DNA of 64,000 bases from an uncultured Lachnospiraceae bacterium (GTDB taxonomy: Bacteria > Bacillota > Clostridia > Lachnospirales > Lachnospiraceae). Positions within the stretch are counted from its first letter, which is position 1. The number at the start of each line of letters is the position of its first letter. The notes under the pieces were generated by a model, which ran no database searches, was not told the origin of the DNA, and was given only the letters and a program-made list of their open reading frames with translations. Location of the stretch: NCBI GenBank assembly GCA_947594855.1, contig CANQEL010000002.1:168438-232437 (forward strand), given 5' to 3'. Shown here one piece after another: positions 38,897 to 48,641 of this stretch. Both the position numbers and the translations under genes were made by a program.

Positions 38897-41194
38897 ATGG
38901 AGCGTATTTTATTAAATGAGGATTGGAAATTTTCCGTTGCTGAAATTGATAAATATTTCTGGATTCAGACACCGGAGCAGAAAGTAGATATTCCACACGA
39001 TTACAGTGTGACGGTTGCCCGTGATAAAGAGGCAAAGGGAAAGGCGAATAATGCATTTTGCGTGGACGGGGCATATGATTATGTGAAAAAAATATATGCG
39101 CCAAAAGAATGGGAAGGAAAGAAACTGCTTCTGGAGCTTGAGGGAGTATATATGAATGCGTCGGTGTTCTGTAATGGAAATTTTATTACACGGCACCCAT
39201 ATGGTTATACGGAGTTTCATTGTGATATAACAAAATATATTAAATATGAAAGCGAGAATGAAATAAAAGTTACTGTAATCAGTAACCAGCCTAATACGAG
39301 ATGGTACAGCGGACTTGGAATATACAGACCTGTATGGCTGTTAATAGGAAATGATGTAATGATAAGGCCCTGGGGAACATATATTACTACCAGTAAAAGC
39401 AGGGAAATACAGGTGTCTACAGAAGTAGAAAATAATAGCAATGAAGAAAAATCGATTATAATAAGGCATACAGTTTTGGACGCGGATGGTAATAAAGTAT
39501 TGAAAAGTGACACAAATTATACGTGCAGCGCCAGCTCATGTGAAACCATTACGGTATGTATGGAAAATGAAAACCTGGAATTATGGTCGTTAGATAATCC
39601 TTACCTGTACACAATGCAAACTGAAATATTGTGCGGGGATGTTGTTATAGATGAAAGTAAAACAAAATTTGGTGTTCGTGATATTTCATTTGATGCGCAA
39701 AATGGATTTATGCTGAATGGGAAAACGGTTAAGCTGAAAGGCGGTTGTGTACATCATGATTGTGGAATACTGGGTGCCGCTTCATATATTGGCGCGGAAA
39801 GACGTAAAGTAAGGCTGCACAGGGAAAATGGCTATAATGCAATACGTACTGCCCATAATCCGCCGTCAAAAGCTTTTCTTGATGCCTGTGATGAGATGGG
39901 AATACTGGTTATAGACGAGATATTTGACTGTTGGAATGTATCTAAGACAACGAATGATTACGGAATGTTTTTTGAAAAATACTGGAAGGATGATGTCACG
40001 TCTATGGTAAAACGTGACAGGAACCACCCTTCAATTATTATGTGGTCAACAGGAAATGAAATTCCTGAGAGAGATGGAAGCTCAGACGGATATAATACGG
40101 CAGCAATGCTTGCAGACTATATAAGAAGCCTTGATGATACCAGAGCCGTTACCAATGCAGTATGTATATTATATGATCCCGAAGCACAGGAACATTTTGC
40201 CGAGATTACCGAAAAGTTTATAGAGCCTTTGGATGTTGCCGGATACAACTATATGCCCGACAGATATGAAAATGATGCAAAACTGTTTCCGGAAAGGGTA
40301 TTTTACGGAAGCGAAGCTTTTGCAAATGACATTTTTAATATATGGGAAAAGGTTGAAAAATTTCCTTATGTGATAGGGGATTTTGTATGGACCAGCCTTG
40401 ATTATCTGGGCGAAGCCGGAATAGGACGGGTAAAATATTCAAAGGACGATATAGGCTTCGTCGGAAAATATCCGTGGAGATATGCATGGTGCGGCGACAT
40501 TGATGTATGCGGCAATAAGCGTCCGCAGTCATACTACAGGGACTGCGTGTGGAATAATGAAATGAAGCCTTATATCGGCGTGCATGACCCCGAAAAGGAT
40601 TATGAAAATGAAGATGCGTCGATGTGGTCGTTTGCCGATCTGATATCTTCATGGACATTTGCCGGGTATGAGGGAAAAACGGTTCATATTGAAGTCTTTT
40701 CCTGCGCAGATGAAATTGAGCTTATAATAAACGGTGTTTCTCTTGGAAAGAAAAAGGCAGGGTACGAAATGCAGTACAAGGTTATGTATGAGGCAGAGTA
40801 CCAGCCGGGAACAATAGAAGCAGTTGCATATAAGGACGGAGCGCAGATAAGCAGAAGCAAAATATGTACGGCAGGTCAGTGCGTGGGATTGCGTACAGAT
40901 GTTTCAAAAAGTGATTGTGCTGAATTAAACGGTACAGTACTTGCATATGTTATGATAGAGGCAGTAGATGAGAAAGGTAATGTGTGTACGCAGTCAGAAG
41001 AAAAAATAAAATTTAATGCGGAAAATGGAGTAAGGCTGTTGGCACTTGGTAATTCCGACCCTCTGTCGGAAGAAATATATACGCAGTCGGAGTGTTATCT
41101 TTACCGCGGAAGAGCCTTGGCAATAGTTGAGCTTACAGATGTAGACAATATTGATTTTAATATAGAGTTATCCTCCTTTACTTTTCTGCATTAA
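38897..41194 (+). CDS. Glycoside hydrolase family 2 enzyme (beta-galactosidase/beta-glucuronidase type)
   Basis: 765 aa from ATG 38897, with AAGGAG seven bases upstream. Shorter than LacZ and built like gut GH2 enzymes with extra C-terminal domains. Jelly roll about 40-180 (IPHDYSV, GVYMNASVFCNGNF), Ig-like about 180-280, barrel about 285-570. The acid/base Glu is in MWSTGNEIPE (about 387); the nucleophile Glu is in YGSEAFA (about 473). The segment after the barrel (about 590 onward) contains a DUF4982-like part and a further sandwich. No signal peptide, so it works on imported oligosaccharides. Beta-galactosidase or beta-glucuronidase activity cannot be separated by eye; the NxKG motif of glucuronidases is not obvious. 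Confidence 0.9.
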   Translation: MERILLNEDWKFSVAEIDKYFWIQTPEQKVDIPHDYSVTVARDKEAKGKANNAFCVDGAYDYVKKIYAPKEWEGKKLLLELEGVYMNASVFCNGNFITRHPYGYTEFHCDITKYIKYESENEIKVTVISNQPNTRWYSGLGIYRPVWLLIGNDVMIRPWGTYITTSKSREIQVSTEVENNSNEEKSIIIRHTVLDADGNKVLKSDTNYTCSASSCETITVCMENENLELWSLDNPYLYTMQTEILCGDVVIDESKTKFGVRDISFDAQNGFMLNGKTVKLKGGCVHHDCGILGAASYIGAERRKVRLHRENGYNAIRTAHNPPSKAFLDACDEMGILVIDEIFDCWNVSKTTNDYGMFFEKYWKDDVTSMVKRDRNHPSIIMWSTGNEIPERDGSSDGYNTAAMLADYIRSLDDTRAVTNAVCILYDPEAQEHFAEITEKFIEPLDVAGYNYMPDRYENDAKLFPERVFYGSEAFANDIFNIWEKVEKFPYVIGDFVWTSLDYLGEAGIGRVKYSKDDIGFVGKYPWRYAWCGDIDVCGNKRPQSYYRDCVWNNEMKPYIGVHDPEKDYENEDASMWSFADLISSWTFAGYEGKTVHIEVFSCADEIELIINGVSLGKKKAGYEMQYKVMYEAEYQPGTIEAVAYKDGAQISRSKICTAGQCVGLRTDVSKSDCAELNGTVLAYVMIEAVDEKGNVCTQSEEKIKFNAENGVRLLALGNSDPLSEEIYTQSECYLYRGRALAIVELTDVDNIDFNIELSSFTFLH

Positions 41195-41251
41195 AGTGAT
41201 ACACTTATATAACACTTATATAAATATACAGTTTTACCGGGGTGAGAAGGT

Positions 41252-42358
41252 ATGATATCAAATCAGGTCATTCAGAGTACAATAGAAGGAATAAAGAATA
41301 TTGCGCGTGTAGAAATATGTATAATGAATATTGAAGGGCAGGTTATATCCACTACTTTTGAAGATACAGACGGATATGAACAGGTCGTAATATCATTTGC
41401 AGATTCACAGGCAGACAGCCAGGAGGTACAGGGGGTGCAGTTTTTCAAGGTGTTTGATGATAATCATCTTGAATATATTGTGCTTGTTAAAGGCGATAGC
41501 GAAGATGTACATATGATTGGAAAAATGCTTGTATTCCAGATGCAGAATCTGCTTGTCGCATATAAAGAAAGATATGATAAAGATAATTTTATTAAAAATC
41601 TTTTGCTGGACAATCTCCTGCTGGTAGATATATATAACCGCGCGAAAAAGCTTCATATCGAGCCAAATGTAAGGCGTGGAGTATTTCTTATATCTACAAG
41701 GGCGTCAAAAGGAAGTTTTGATAAAAATGATAATAACGCCCTGGAAATTGTCAGAAGTCTGTTTGCAGTAAGGTCTAAAGATTTTATTACAGCTGTAGAT
41801 GAAAAGAATATTATTGTAGTAAAAGAGCTGAAAATGTCTGAAGGGTATGAGGACCTTGAAAAAACCGCGCATATGATTCTCGATATGTTAAATACTGAAG
41901 CAATGACAAATGTATGTGTTGCATACGGAACTATTGTAGAAGATATAAAGGAAGTTTCGCGTTCTTATAAGGAAGCAAGAATGGCTTTGGATGTGGGTAA
42001 TATTTTCTATAGTGATAAGAATGTTATTGCATATAATAATCTTGGTATAGGAAGGCTTATATATCAACTTCCGGTGCAGTTATGCAGCCTGTTTATAAAA
42101 GAAAGTTTTGGAGGGCAGTCGTTAGAGGATTTCGATGAAGAGACTCTTACTACAATTGTCAAATTTTTTGAAAACAGCCTTAATGTATCAGAAACATCAA
42201 GACAGCTTTATATACACAGGAATACCCTTGTATACAGACTTGATAAGCTTCAGAAAAGCACAGGTCTTGATTTGAGGGTGTTTGAAGATGCGATAACATT
42301 CAAAATTGCGCTTATGGTATCAAAGTATATTAAGTATATGGAGAATAACAATTACTAG
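41252..42358 (+). CDS. CdaR/PucR-type transcriptional regulator
   Basis: 368 aa. The C-terminus (about 305-360) is the PucR/CdaR helix-turn-helix: FFENSLNVSETSRQLYIHRNTLVYRLDKLQK, then FEDAITFKIAL. A GGDEF-like middle region typical of this family spans about 130-270 (RSYKEARMALDVG near its end). The N-terminus (about 1-115) may be a sensor. Relatives control sugar-diacid or purine use. GGGGTGAGAAGG precedes the ATG. It starts a plus-strand run into ftsE (16 bp gap), which is unusual for this family and may simply reflect read-through. Just upstream, the 11-mer ACACTTATATA occurs twice in near tandem. Confidence 0.85.
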   Translation: MISNQVIQSTIEGIKNIARVEICIMNIEGQVISTTFEDTDGYEQVVISFADSQADSQEVQGVQFFKVFDDNHLEYIVLVKGDSEDVHMIGKMLVFQMQNLLVAYKERYDKDNFIKNLLLDNLLLVDIYNRAKKLHIEPNVRRGVFLISTRASKGSFDKNDNNALEIVRSLFAVRSKDFITAVDEKNIIVVKELKMSEGYEDLEKTAHMILDMLNTEAMTNVCVAYGTIVEDIKEVSRSYKEARMALDVGNIFYSDKNVIAYNNLGIGRLIYQLPVQLCSLFIKESFGGQSLEDFDEETLTTIVKFFENSLNVSETSRQLYIHRNTLVYRLDKLQKSTGLDLRVFEDAITFKIALMVSKYIKYMENNNY

Positions 42359-42374
42359 TCATGGAGGAAAAGCA

Positions 42375-43085
42375 GTGCAGGATAACGAAGAATATATAAT
42401 AGAATTTAAGAATATATCTAAAACATATTCAGAAGGTGTAGATGCGCTGGATGATATTTCTTTTTCAATAAAAAAGGGGGAATTCGTATTTATAGTGGGG
42501 CCGAGCGGCTCCGGTAAGTCAACCCTTATCAAACTGCTCCTTAAAGAGATAGAGCCAACGTCAGGTACTATAAAGGTATCAGGAAAAGACAGTTCAAAAA
42601 TCAAGCGCAGGAATATACCGAAATACAGAAGAAATATAGGAGTGGTATTTCAGGATTTCAGGCTGTTAGGTGACAGGAGCGTATTTGAAAACGTTGCTTT
42701 GGCGCAGAGAGTTATAGGCGCGCCTAAATGGCGAATTGAAAAAAATGTAGCATCGGTGCTTTCGATGGTCGGCCTTACTGAAAAACTTATGACTAATCCC
42801 AATGAGCTTTCAGGAGGAGAGCAGCAGAGGGTGGCTCTTGCGCGGGCGCTTGTTAACAGACCGGGAATACTTCTTGCAGATGAACCTACCGGTAATCTTG
42901 ACCCTAAAAATGCATGGAGCATTATGGAACTTCTGGATGAGGTAAACAAGCTTGGCACAACTGTGATAGTAGTTACGCATAACCCGGAAGTAGTCGATAT
43001 GATGCAGAAACGTGTAATTGCTGTAAATGCAGGTAAACTTACTCATGATGAAAGTAAAGGCGGGTATGCATATGAAAGGTATTAA
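42375..43085 (+). CDS. ftsE: Cell division ATP-binding protein FtsE
   Basis: 236 aa ATPase of the FtsEX complex, which switches on wall hydrolases at the septum. GTG 42375 with GGAGG seven bases upstream is the natural start; longer readings run back into the regulator gene. Walker [10 protein letters not shown] (about 39), VFQDFRLL (about 88, the FtsE-type Q-loop), [16 protein letters not shown] (about 139), Walker [14 protein letters not shown] and the switch VTHN. FtsX begins inside its end. Confidence 0.95.
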   Translation: MQDNEEYIIEFKNISKTYSEGVDALDDISFSIKKGEFVFIVGPSGSGKSTLIKLLLKEIEPTSGTIKVSGKDSSKIKRRNIPKYRRNIGVVFQDFRLLGDRSVFENVALAQRVIGAPKWRIEKNVASVLSMVGLTEKLMTNPNELSGGEQQRVALARALVNRPGILLADEPTGNLDPKNAWSIMELLDEVNKLGTTVIVVTHNPEVVDMMQKRVIAVNAGKLTHDESKGGYAYERY

Positions 43086-43986
43086 CGTATTACTATATAG
43101 TTTAAAACAGGGAATAAAGAATATCAGACAGAACGGACTGTTTACCCTTGCATCAGTTGGTACAATATCTGCCTGTCTGTTTTTGTTCGGAATATTTTAT
43201 TTTATTGTGTCTAATTTTCAGTATATGGTAAAAAATGCGGAGACATCAGTCGGCGTGACAGTCTTTTTTGACGAGGGTATAAGTGATGAAACCATTCAGG
43301 CGATAGGAGACAATATCAGAAATAGGGAAGAAGTTATTGAAGTAAAATTTGTATCTGCCGAGGAAGCCTGGGAAAATTTTAAAAAAGATGTATTTTCTGA
43401 TGAGGAAAACGAAATTTCAGAAACATTTGGAGCAGATAATCCGCTTAAAGATTCTGCTTCGTATGAAGTGTATCTTAATGACGTATCAAGACAGGGAAGC
43501 CTTATAAAATATATTAAGAAACTTGACGGAGTGCGTGAAGTAAAAGGTTCTGCAGAAGCTGCGCGCGGTCTTGGAAATATTAACAGGCTTGTAGGATATG
43601 TATCCGCCGCAATAATTATAATTCTTCTTGCCGTATCGGTATTCTTGATAAATACTACAGTATCTATGGGTATTGTAGTACGCAAAGAGGAAATAGGAAT
43701 TATGAAACTGGTTGGCGCAACAGATTCTTTTATACGGCTTCCGTTTGTAATTGAGGGCGTGGTTATCGGTATTATAGGAGCTGTAATTCCGCTAATAGTG
43801 TTACGCTTTATGTATTCGGGAATTATTTCATTTATAGCAGATAAATTTGCAGTTTTGTCGGATATACTTGTATTCCTTGATGCAGGTAAAGTGTTTGGAA
43901 TCCTTATTCCCGTTTCGATTGCCGTAGGCGTGGGAATAGGTTTTGCAGGGAGCTTATGGACTATGAGAAAGCATCTCAGGGTGTAG
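43072..43986 (+). CDS. ftsX: Cell division protein FtsX
   Basis: 304 aa from ATG 43072 (ATG 43066 is an equal alternative); it overlaps ftsE by 14 bp. One membrane helix near residues 22-45, an extracellular domain (about 50-170, with EEVIEVKFVSAEEAW and DGVREVKGS), then three helices (about 180-205, 230-255, 275-300), the FtsX four-helix plan. The outside loop binds the hydrolase partner, which is the next gene. MGIVVRKEEIGIMKLVGAT is the conserved inner loop that touches FtsE. Confidence 0.94.
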   Translation: MKGINVLLYSLKQGIKNIRQNGLFTLASVGTISACLFLFGIFYFIVSNFQYMVKNAETSVGVTVFFDEGISDETIQAIGDNIRNREEVIEVKFVSAEEAWENFKKDVFSDEENEISETFGADNPLKDSASYEVYLNDVSRQGSLIKYIKKLDGVREVKGSAEAARGLGNINRLVGYVSAAIIIILLAVSVFLINTTVSMGIVVRKEEIGIMKLVGATDSFIRLPFVIEGVVIGIIGAVIPLIVLRFMYSGIISFIADKFAVLSDILVFLDAGKVFGILIPVSIAVGVGIGFAGSLWTMRKHLRV

Positions 43987-44013
43987 CGGTCTGTTGTGAA
44001 AGGGGAAAATATT

Positions 44014-45294
44014 ATGAAATATTTAAGTATGCTGAAAAGAATATTTTCAATTGTATTATGTGTTTCAATATTTGTGGGAATTGCAGTGTCAGCTAATTTT
44101 TCACATGCTGATACTATAAGTGACGCCAGAGCTGCAATACAGAAAATAAAGGCTGAGCGCAGTGAAATGGAAAGTATGCTTAATCAATATAAGTCCGGAA
44201 AAGACGATATTTTGTCTTCAATAGAAAAACTTGATGGGAAAATATCTGCCGTTACCAGGAATGTAGTTAATATAAAATCTAAAATAGGTAAAAACAAAAA
44301 AAATATTAAAGCCCTTGAGCAGAAGATACAGGCAGCGGAAGAAGATATACAAAGTCAGTATGAGACAATGAAGAAACGCATAAAATATATGTATGAAAAT
44401 GGAAGTTCAGGTTATATAGAAATCCTTCTGGCTTCTGAAAGTATATCTGATTTGCTGAACCGCTCGGAATATATTCAAAAGATATCCCGGTATGACTCGA
44501 ATATGCTTAAGAATTTTGTAGAATCAAAAAGACAGCTTGAAGAGAAAAAACAGAATCTTAAAGACAGAAGAGAGATTCTTCTTGAGGAAAAGGATGAACT
44601 TGACGCACAGAAAAAAACATTAAACAAGATTATGGATAAGAAAAATGATGAACTGAATATTTATAATGCCAATATAAGCAATGCACAGCAGCAAATCGGG
44701 GAATATAGCAGTGAAATTGAAAAACAGGACAGGATTATAGAAAATGCCCTTCTTGAAGAGCAGAGAAGAATAGCGCTTGAGGAACAGAAAAGAAAAGAGG
44801 CAGAAGCTAAGGCTAAAGAAAATTCCCAGGCAGAAAACACTGATGATAACAGCAGTAACACGGATGACGCGGAAAAATCTGATACAGGTAATGTATCGGC
44901 AGGCGGTTTCAGATGGCCTCTTCCTGTGGCTGGAAAAATAACGTCGCCTTTTGGCTCTAGAACAAGTCCTACAGCGGGAGCAAGCAGTTATCATCAGGGA
45001 ATTGACATTGGCGCACCTGCAGGTACGGCAATACTCGCGGCAAAAGCGGGTACTGTTGTGACGGCATCGTACAGCTCTGTATCAGGTAATTATATAATGA
45101 TTAATCATGGCGGCGGGGTATTTACGGTATATATGCATGCGTCGTCGCTGGCAGTGTCCAAGGGGCAGCAGGTGAACGCAGGAACAACCATAGCATATGT
45201 AGGTTCTACAGGTGTATCCACTGGTTCACATCTGCATTTCGGGGTAAGTGTTGGAGGAAGTTACGTTAATCCTCTTAATTATGTTTCAAGGTAA
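44014..45294 (+). CDS. Secreted coiled-coil M23 peptidase, FtsEX partner (EnvC/CwlO-like)
   Basis: 426 aa from ATG 44014, with AAAGGGGA upstream. Signal peptide about 1-33 (ends SHA-D). Residues about 35-270 are long coiled coils (heptads in AEEDIQSQYETMKKRIKYMYENGSSGYIEILLAS and beyond), the part FtsX grips. A Ser/Asn/Asp-rich linker leads to the LytM/M23 domain (about 310-425): zinc ligands in HQGIDIGAP, then HGGGVFTVYMHASS and GSHLHFG. All metal residues are present, so it should be an active endopeptidase, unlike regulator-only EnvC. It lies 27 bp after ftsX and 15 bp before the S41 protease. Confidence 0.94.
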   Translation: MKYLSMLKRIFSIVLCVSIFVGIAVSANFSHADTISDARAAIQKIKAERSEMESMLNQYKSGKDDILSSIEKLDGKISAVTRNVVNIKSKIGKNKKNIKALEQKIQAAEEDIQSQYETMKKRIKYMYENGSSGYIEILLASESISDLLNRSEYIQKISRYDSNMLKNFVESKRQLEEKKQNLKDRREILLEEKDELDAQKKTLNKIMDKKNDELNIYNANISNAQQQIGEYSSEIEKQDRIIENALLEEQRRIALEEQKRKEAEAKAKENSQAENTDDNSSNTDDAEKSDTGNVSAGGFRWPLPVAGKITSPFGSRTSPTAGASSYHQGIDIGAPAGTAILAAKAGTVVTASYSSVSGNYIMINHGGGVFTVYMHASSLAVSKGQQVNAGTTIAYVGSTGVSTGSHLHFGVSVGGSYVNPLNYVSR

Positions 45295-45309
45295 TATTAA
45301 GGAGTTATT

Positions 45310-46539
45310 ATGAATAATGACAGGCGTTTTATAAAAGGATTTATAGCAGGCGCGCTTATTGCAATTGCATTATTTGTGGGAATACTTTCAATTCCGACGG
45401 TTCATAATCTGGTGCTGGATAATAAGCTGAAAAATAGTCCGTATGCAGTAGACGAAGAATTTATAAGAAGATTTGATGACATACAAGCTTATATAAACAA
45501 ATATTATCTGGATAGTGACAAAATAGATAAAAAGAGTGTCCAGGATGGAATGTATAAGGGAATGTTAGAATCAATAGGTGATAAATACGCTGCGTATTAT
45601 TCAGAGTCAGAGTTTAAGGATTTAGCGGAAAAAAATGCCGGAAGATATGCCGGAATAGGCGCATATGTTTCGCAGGATGTTGAAAAAGGCAGTATGGTAA
45701 TTGTGAAGCCGTTTGAAGACGGACCTGCAGATAAAGCTGGCCTTAAATCAGGCGATATAATTGTAGAGGTTGATGGCACTCCGGTTAAGGGCAAAACGCT
45801 TGATGAAGTTGTAACATTAATGAAAGGCGAAGAAAATACGGAAATATCGCTGAAGGTTTTGCGTGACATTAAAACTATCGAAACAACCGTATCAAGAGAG
45901 GTTGTTGATGTACCAACTGTATATCACAGAATAATTGATGATACTGATATCGGGTATATTTCTGTATCTTCCTTTGATGATGTTACGGTAAGCCAGTTCA
46001 GGGAGGCACTTGATGATATAGAAGCTAAAGGCGCTGAATCACTTATTGTGGATATAAGGGATAATGGAGGCGGTATGCTCAGTACAGTAATTGATATGCT
46101 GGACAGGATACTTCCGGAAGGGCTTGTAATGTATACCGAAACAAAAAGCGGGGATGGTGAAAAGTATTATTCTACTGCTGAAGAAAGCTATAATAAACCA
46201 ATTGTAGTATTAATAAATGAGTACAGCGCTAGTGCTTCAGAAGTTTTTGCAGGCGCGGTACAGGATTTTGATGCAGCTACGATAATTGGAACCCAGAGTT
46301 ATGGAAAGGGAGTTGTACAGACTATAATGCCATTAAATGCTTATGGAGCCGGACCTGCAATAAAATTCACAACATCAAGATATTATACGCCAAAAGGAAG
46401 AAATATAGATGGTATAGGCATTACGCCTGATATAGAAGTTAAATATGATAATAAAAGCATAGAGATAAAAAATAATTTTATATATGATAATCAGTTACGT
46501 ACCGCCATATCATTTCTGCAGTCCGGAAATGAGGATTAA
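45310..46539 (+). CDS. S41 family C-terminal processing protease (CtpA type)
   Basis: 409 aa, anchored by an N-terminal helix (about 12-32) and facing outward. PDZ domain about 105-190 (GIGAYVSQD, GPADKAGLKSGDIIVEVDG). The catalytic Ser is in EYSASASEVFAGA (about 305) and the Lys in SYGKGVVQ (about 331), the Ser-Lys dyad of the family. The same neighbour order (ftsE, ftsX, M23 hydrolase, S41 protease) is widespread in Firmicutes; the protease may trim the hydrolase. AAGGAG precedes the ATG. Confidence 0.94.
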   Translation: MNNDRRFIKGFIAGALIAIALFVGILSIPTVHNLVLDNKLKNSPYAVDEEFIRRFDDIQAYINKYYLDSDKIDKKSVQDGMYKGMLESIGDKYAAYYSESEFKDLAEKNAGRYAGIGAYVSQDVEKGSMVIVKPFEDGPADKAGLKSGDIIVEVDGTPVKGKTLDEVVTLMKGEENTEISLKVLRDIKTIETTVSREVVDVPTVYHRIIDDTDIGYISVSSFDDVTVSQFREALDDIEAKGAESLIVDIRDNGGGMLSTVIDMLDRILPEGLVMYTETKSGDGEKYYSTAEESYNKPIVVLINEYSASASEVFAGAVQDFDAATIIGTQSYGKGVVQTIMPLNAYGAGPAIKFTTSRYYTPKGRNIDGIGITPDIEVKYDNKSIEIKNNFIYDNQLRTAISFLQSGNED

Positions 46540-46568
46540 AAATGTAAAAACCGGGCATAATAGATTCC

Positions 46569-47864
46569 ATGAAATCATTATGGACATTAAAAACAAAACT
46601 CCCTGAATTTCCACAGCTTAAAGGTAGTGTAAATACTGATATACTTATTATCGGCGGGGGAATTACAGGGATTCTTACAGCATATTTTCTTCATAAAAGC
46701 GGTGTCGGATATATTCTTGTTGAAAAAGACCGTATATGTAGCGGTACAACACAGAATACGACTGCAAAGATTACTTTTCAGCACGGTTTGATTTATAATA
46801 AAATACTTAAAAGCGGAGGTGTGGATACAGCGCAAAAGTATCTTAATGCAAATCGTCTGGCTTTTGAAAAGTATTCTGAAATTTGTGGAGAACTTGATTG
46901 TGATTATGAGAAAAAGGATAACTATGTATATTCATTAAATAATAGAAAAAAGCTTGAAAAAGAAATGGACGCGCTGTGTAAGATTGGGTTTAAGGCTGAA
47001 TTTTGTGAGAATACCTCTCTGCCGTTTAGTGTTGCCGGCGCTGTAAAATTTCCTAATCAGGCACAGTTTAATCCGCTTATGTTTATTTCGGAAATAGCAG
47101 GAAATCTGAAAATTTACGAAAAAACATTTGTACGTGAAATGAAAGGAAATACTGCTGTAACCGATTATGGTGAAATAAAGGCTGAAAAAGTAATAGTGGC
47201 AACGCATTTTCCATTTATAAATAAACACGGAAGTTATTTTTTGAAACTTTACCAGCACCGTTCATATGTGCTTGCGCTTGAAAATGCACAATATGTAAAT
47301 GGTATGTATGTGGACGAAAACAGAAAAGGTATGTCATTTCGTAATTATAATGATATTCTGCTTATTGGAGGAGGCGGACACCGTACAGGAAAAAAGGGTG
47401 GAAACTGGTCTGAACTGAGACATTTTGCCAATAAGTATTATCCGGGTGCAGATGTAAAATGTTTTTGGGCGGCACAGGACTGTATGAGCCTTGATGATAT
47501 TTATTATATAGGCCGGTATTCTGCAAATACCCCTAACCTGTATACTGCAAGTGGTTTTAATAAGTGGGGTATGACAGGGTCAATGTTGTCTGCTATGATA
47601 CTTAGTGATATGGTTCTTGAAAAGAAGAATGAATTTTCTGATATTTTCAGTCCGTCAAGAAGTATAATAAAACCACAGCTTTTAATAAATGGTTTTGAAT
47701 CTGCTAAAAATCTACTGACTCTGTCAGAAAAAAGATGTCCTCATTTGGGATGTGCGCTTAAATGGAACAGCGCTGAACATTCCTGGGACTGTCCATGTCA
47801 TGGCTCGCGGTTTGATGAAAACGGAAAAGTTTTGGATAATCCTGCAAATGGTGATATGAAGTAA
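46569..47864 (+). CDS. FAD-dependent oxidoreductase with C-terminal Rieske [2Fe-2S] domain
   Basis: 431 aa. FAD is bound by the Rossmann motif IIGGGITGILTAYFLHKSG (about 28-46) followed by ILVEKDRICSGTT, a D-amino-acid-oxidase-like (DAO) fold. The C-terminus holds a compact Rieske domain: CPHLGC (about 391) and CPCHGSRFDENG (about 411) supply the two Cys and two His. The combination is known from YhfW-like proteins of Firmicutes; substrate unknown. The Rieske part ends right after NPANGD, near the family's usual end, so it does not look truncated. No strong ribosome site precedes the ATG. A stand-alone gene after the ftsEX operon. Confidence 0.9.
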   Translation: MKSLWTLKTKLPEFPQLKGSVNTDILIIGGGITGILTAYFLHKSGVGYILVEKDRICSGTTQNTTAKITFQHGLIYNKILKSGGVDTAQKYLNANRLAFEKYSEICGELDCDYEKKDNYVYSLNNRKKLEKEMDALCKIGFKAEFCENTSLPFSVAGAVKFPNQAQFNPLMFISEIAGNLKIYEKTFVREMKGNTAVTDYGEIKAEKVIVATHFPFINKHGSYFLKLYQHRSYVLALENAQYVNGMYVDENRKGMSFRNYNDILLIGGGGHRTGKKGGNWSELRHFANKYYPGADVKCFWAAQDCMSLDDIYYIGRYSANTPNLYTASGFNKWGMTGSMLSAMILSDMVLEKKNEFSDIFSPSRSIIKPQLLINGFESAKNLLTLSEKRCPHLGCALKWNSAEHSWDCPCHGSRFDENGKVLDNPANGDMK

Positions 47865-47888
47865 AATATATTGATGGAGGATAACGTA

Positions 47889-48641
47889 ATGTATAATATT
47901 GCCATATGTGACGATGATGTGAATTACATTCATGAACTGAAAAGGATAATTACAGAATGTTTCGGGAAAGAAAGGGAAATAAGATTTTCTGAGTATAACT
48001 CGGGCCGGTCTTTGCTGGAAAGTAATATAGATGATATAGACGTAATATTCCTTGATATTCAGATGCAGGGAATGAATGGAAATGAAACTGCAGTCAGACT
48101 TAATAAAATGGGATATAAAGGGATATTGGTACAGTGCTCCGGAATATTTAATCCAACTCCGGAAACTGTTAAAATATCTCCATACCGTTATCTTCTCAAA
48201 CAGGATTCACGTGAAAAAACAGTAGCAGAAGTAAAAGAAATATTGGCGTACATGGTTAAAAATAAACAATGTTATGAGATTGAGGGCTCGTACCTTAGGG
48301 AAAAGATAAAGTTCCGTGTAGCTGATATTGTGTACATAACCCATCATCCTAAAGGAAATAGTGTCTTGCATTTGTGCAGTGAAAAAGCCGGGAAATATAG
48401 CGAGGGTAATATTATAGTTCCATATGGCTTTGATAAGCTTTTGCAGATTTTGGAGTCAGCTGATTTTGCAATTCCGCATAACAGCTATATGGTAAATCTT
48501 AAGTATGTATCAACTTTTGACCCTAAAAAAGAAATTATTGTTGCAGACGGAAAAGTATTGACAATTTCGCGTGGAAAAAAGGATACGTTTTTTAAGGAGT
48601 TCGCTAATTACACAAGGAGAAAATATAAGGAGAAATTCTGA
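47889..48641 (+). CDS. LytTR response regulator (AgrA/ComE-like)
   Basis: 250 aa from ATG 47889, with GGAGG eight bases upstream. Receiver domain about 1-120: ICDDD (acidic pocket), VIFLDIQMQGMNG with the phosphorylated Asp (about 57), and the Lys in RYLLKQD. The LytTR DNA-binding domain follows (about 145-248: REKIKFRVADIVYITHH, FAIPHNSYMVNLKYV, ISRGKKDTFFKEFANY). Such regulators bind pairs of short direct repeats and in many Firmicutes govern peptide-based signalling. The kinase gene overlaps by one base. No AgrB or AgrD gene is seen beside it. Confidence 0.93.
   Translation: MYNIAICDDDVNYIHELKRIITECFGKEREIRFSEYNSGRSLLESNIDDIDVIFLDIQMQGMNGNETAVRLNKMGYKGILVQCSGIFNPTPETVKISPYRYLLKQDSREKTVAEVKEILAYMVKNKQCYEIEGSYLREKIKFRVADIVYITHHPKGNSVLHLCSEKAGKYSEGNIIVPYGFDKLLQILESADFAIPHNSYMVNLKYVSTFDPKKEIIVADGKVLTISRGKKDTFFKEFANYTRRKYKEKF

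Noticed and set aside
41196..41232. Near-tandem ACACTTATATA repeat as an iteron or regulator site
   Set aside because: Only two copies, AT-rich and without conserved flanks; no replication gene nearby. Mentioned in the regulator entry only.
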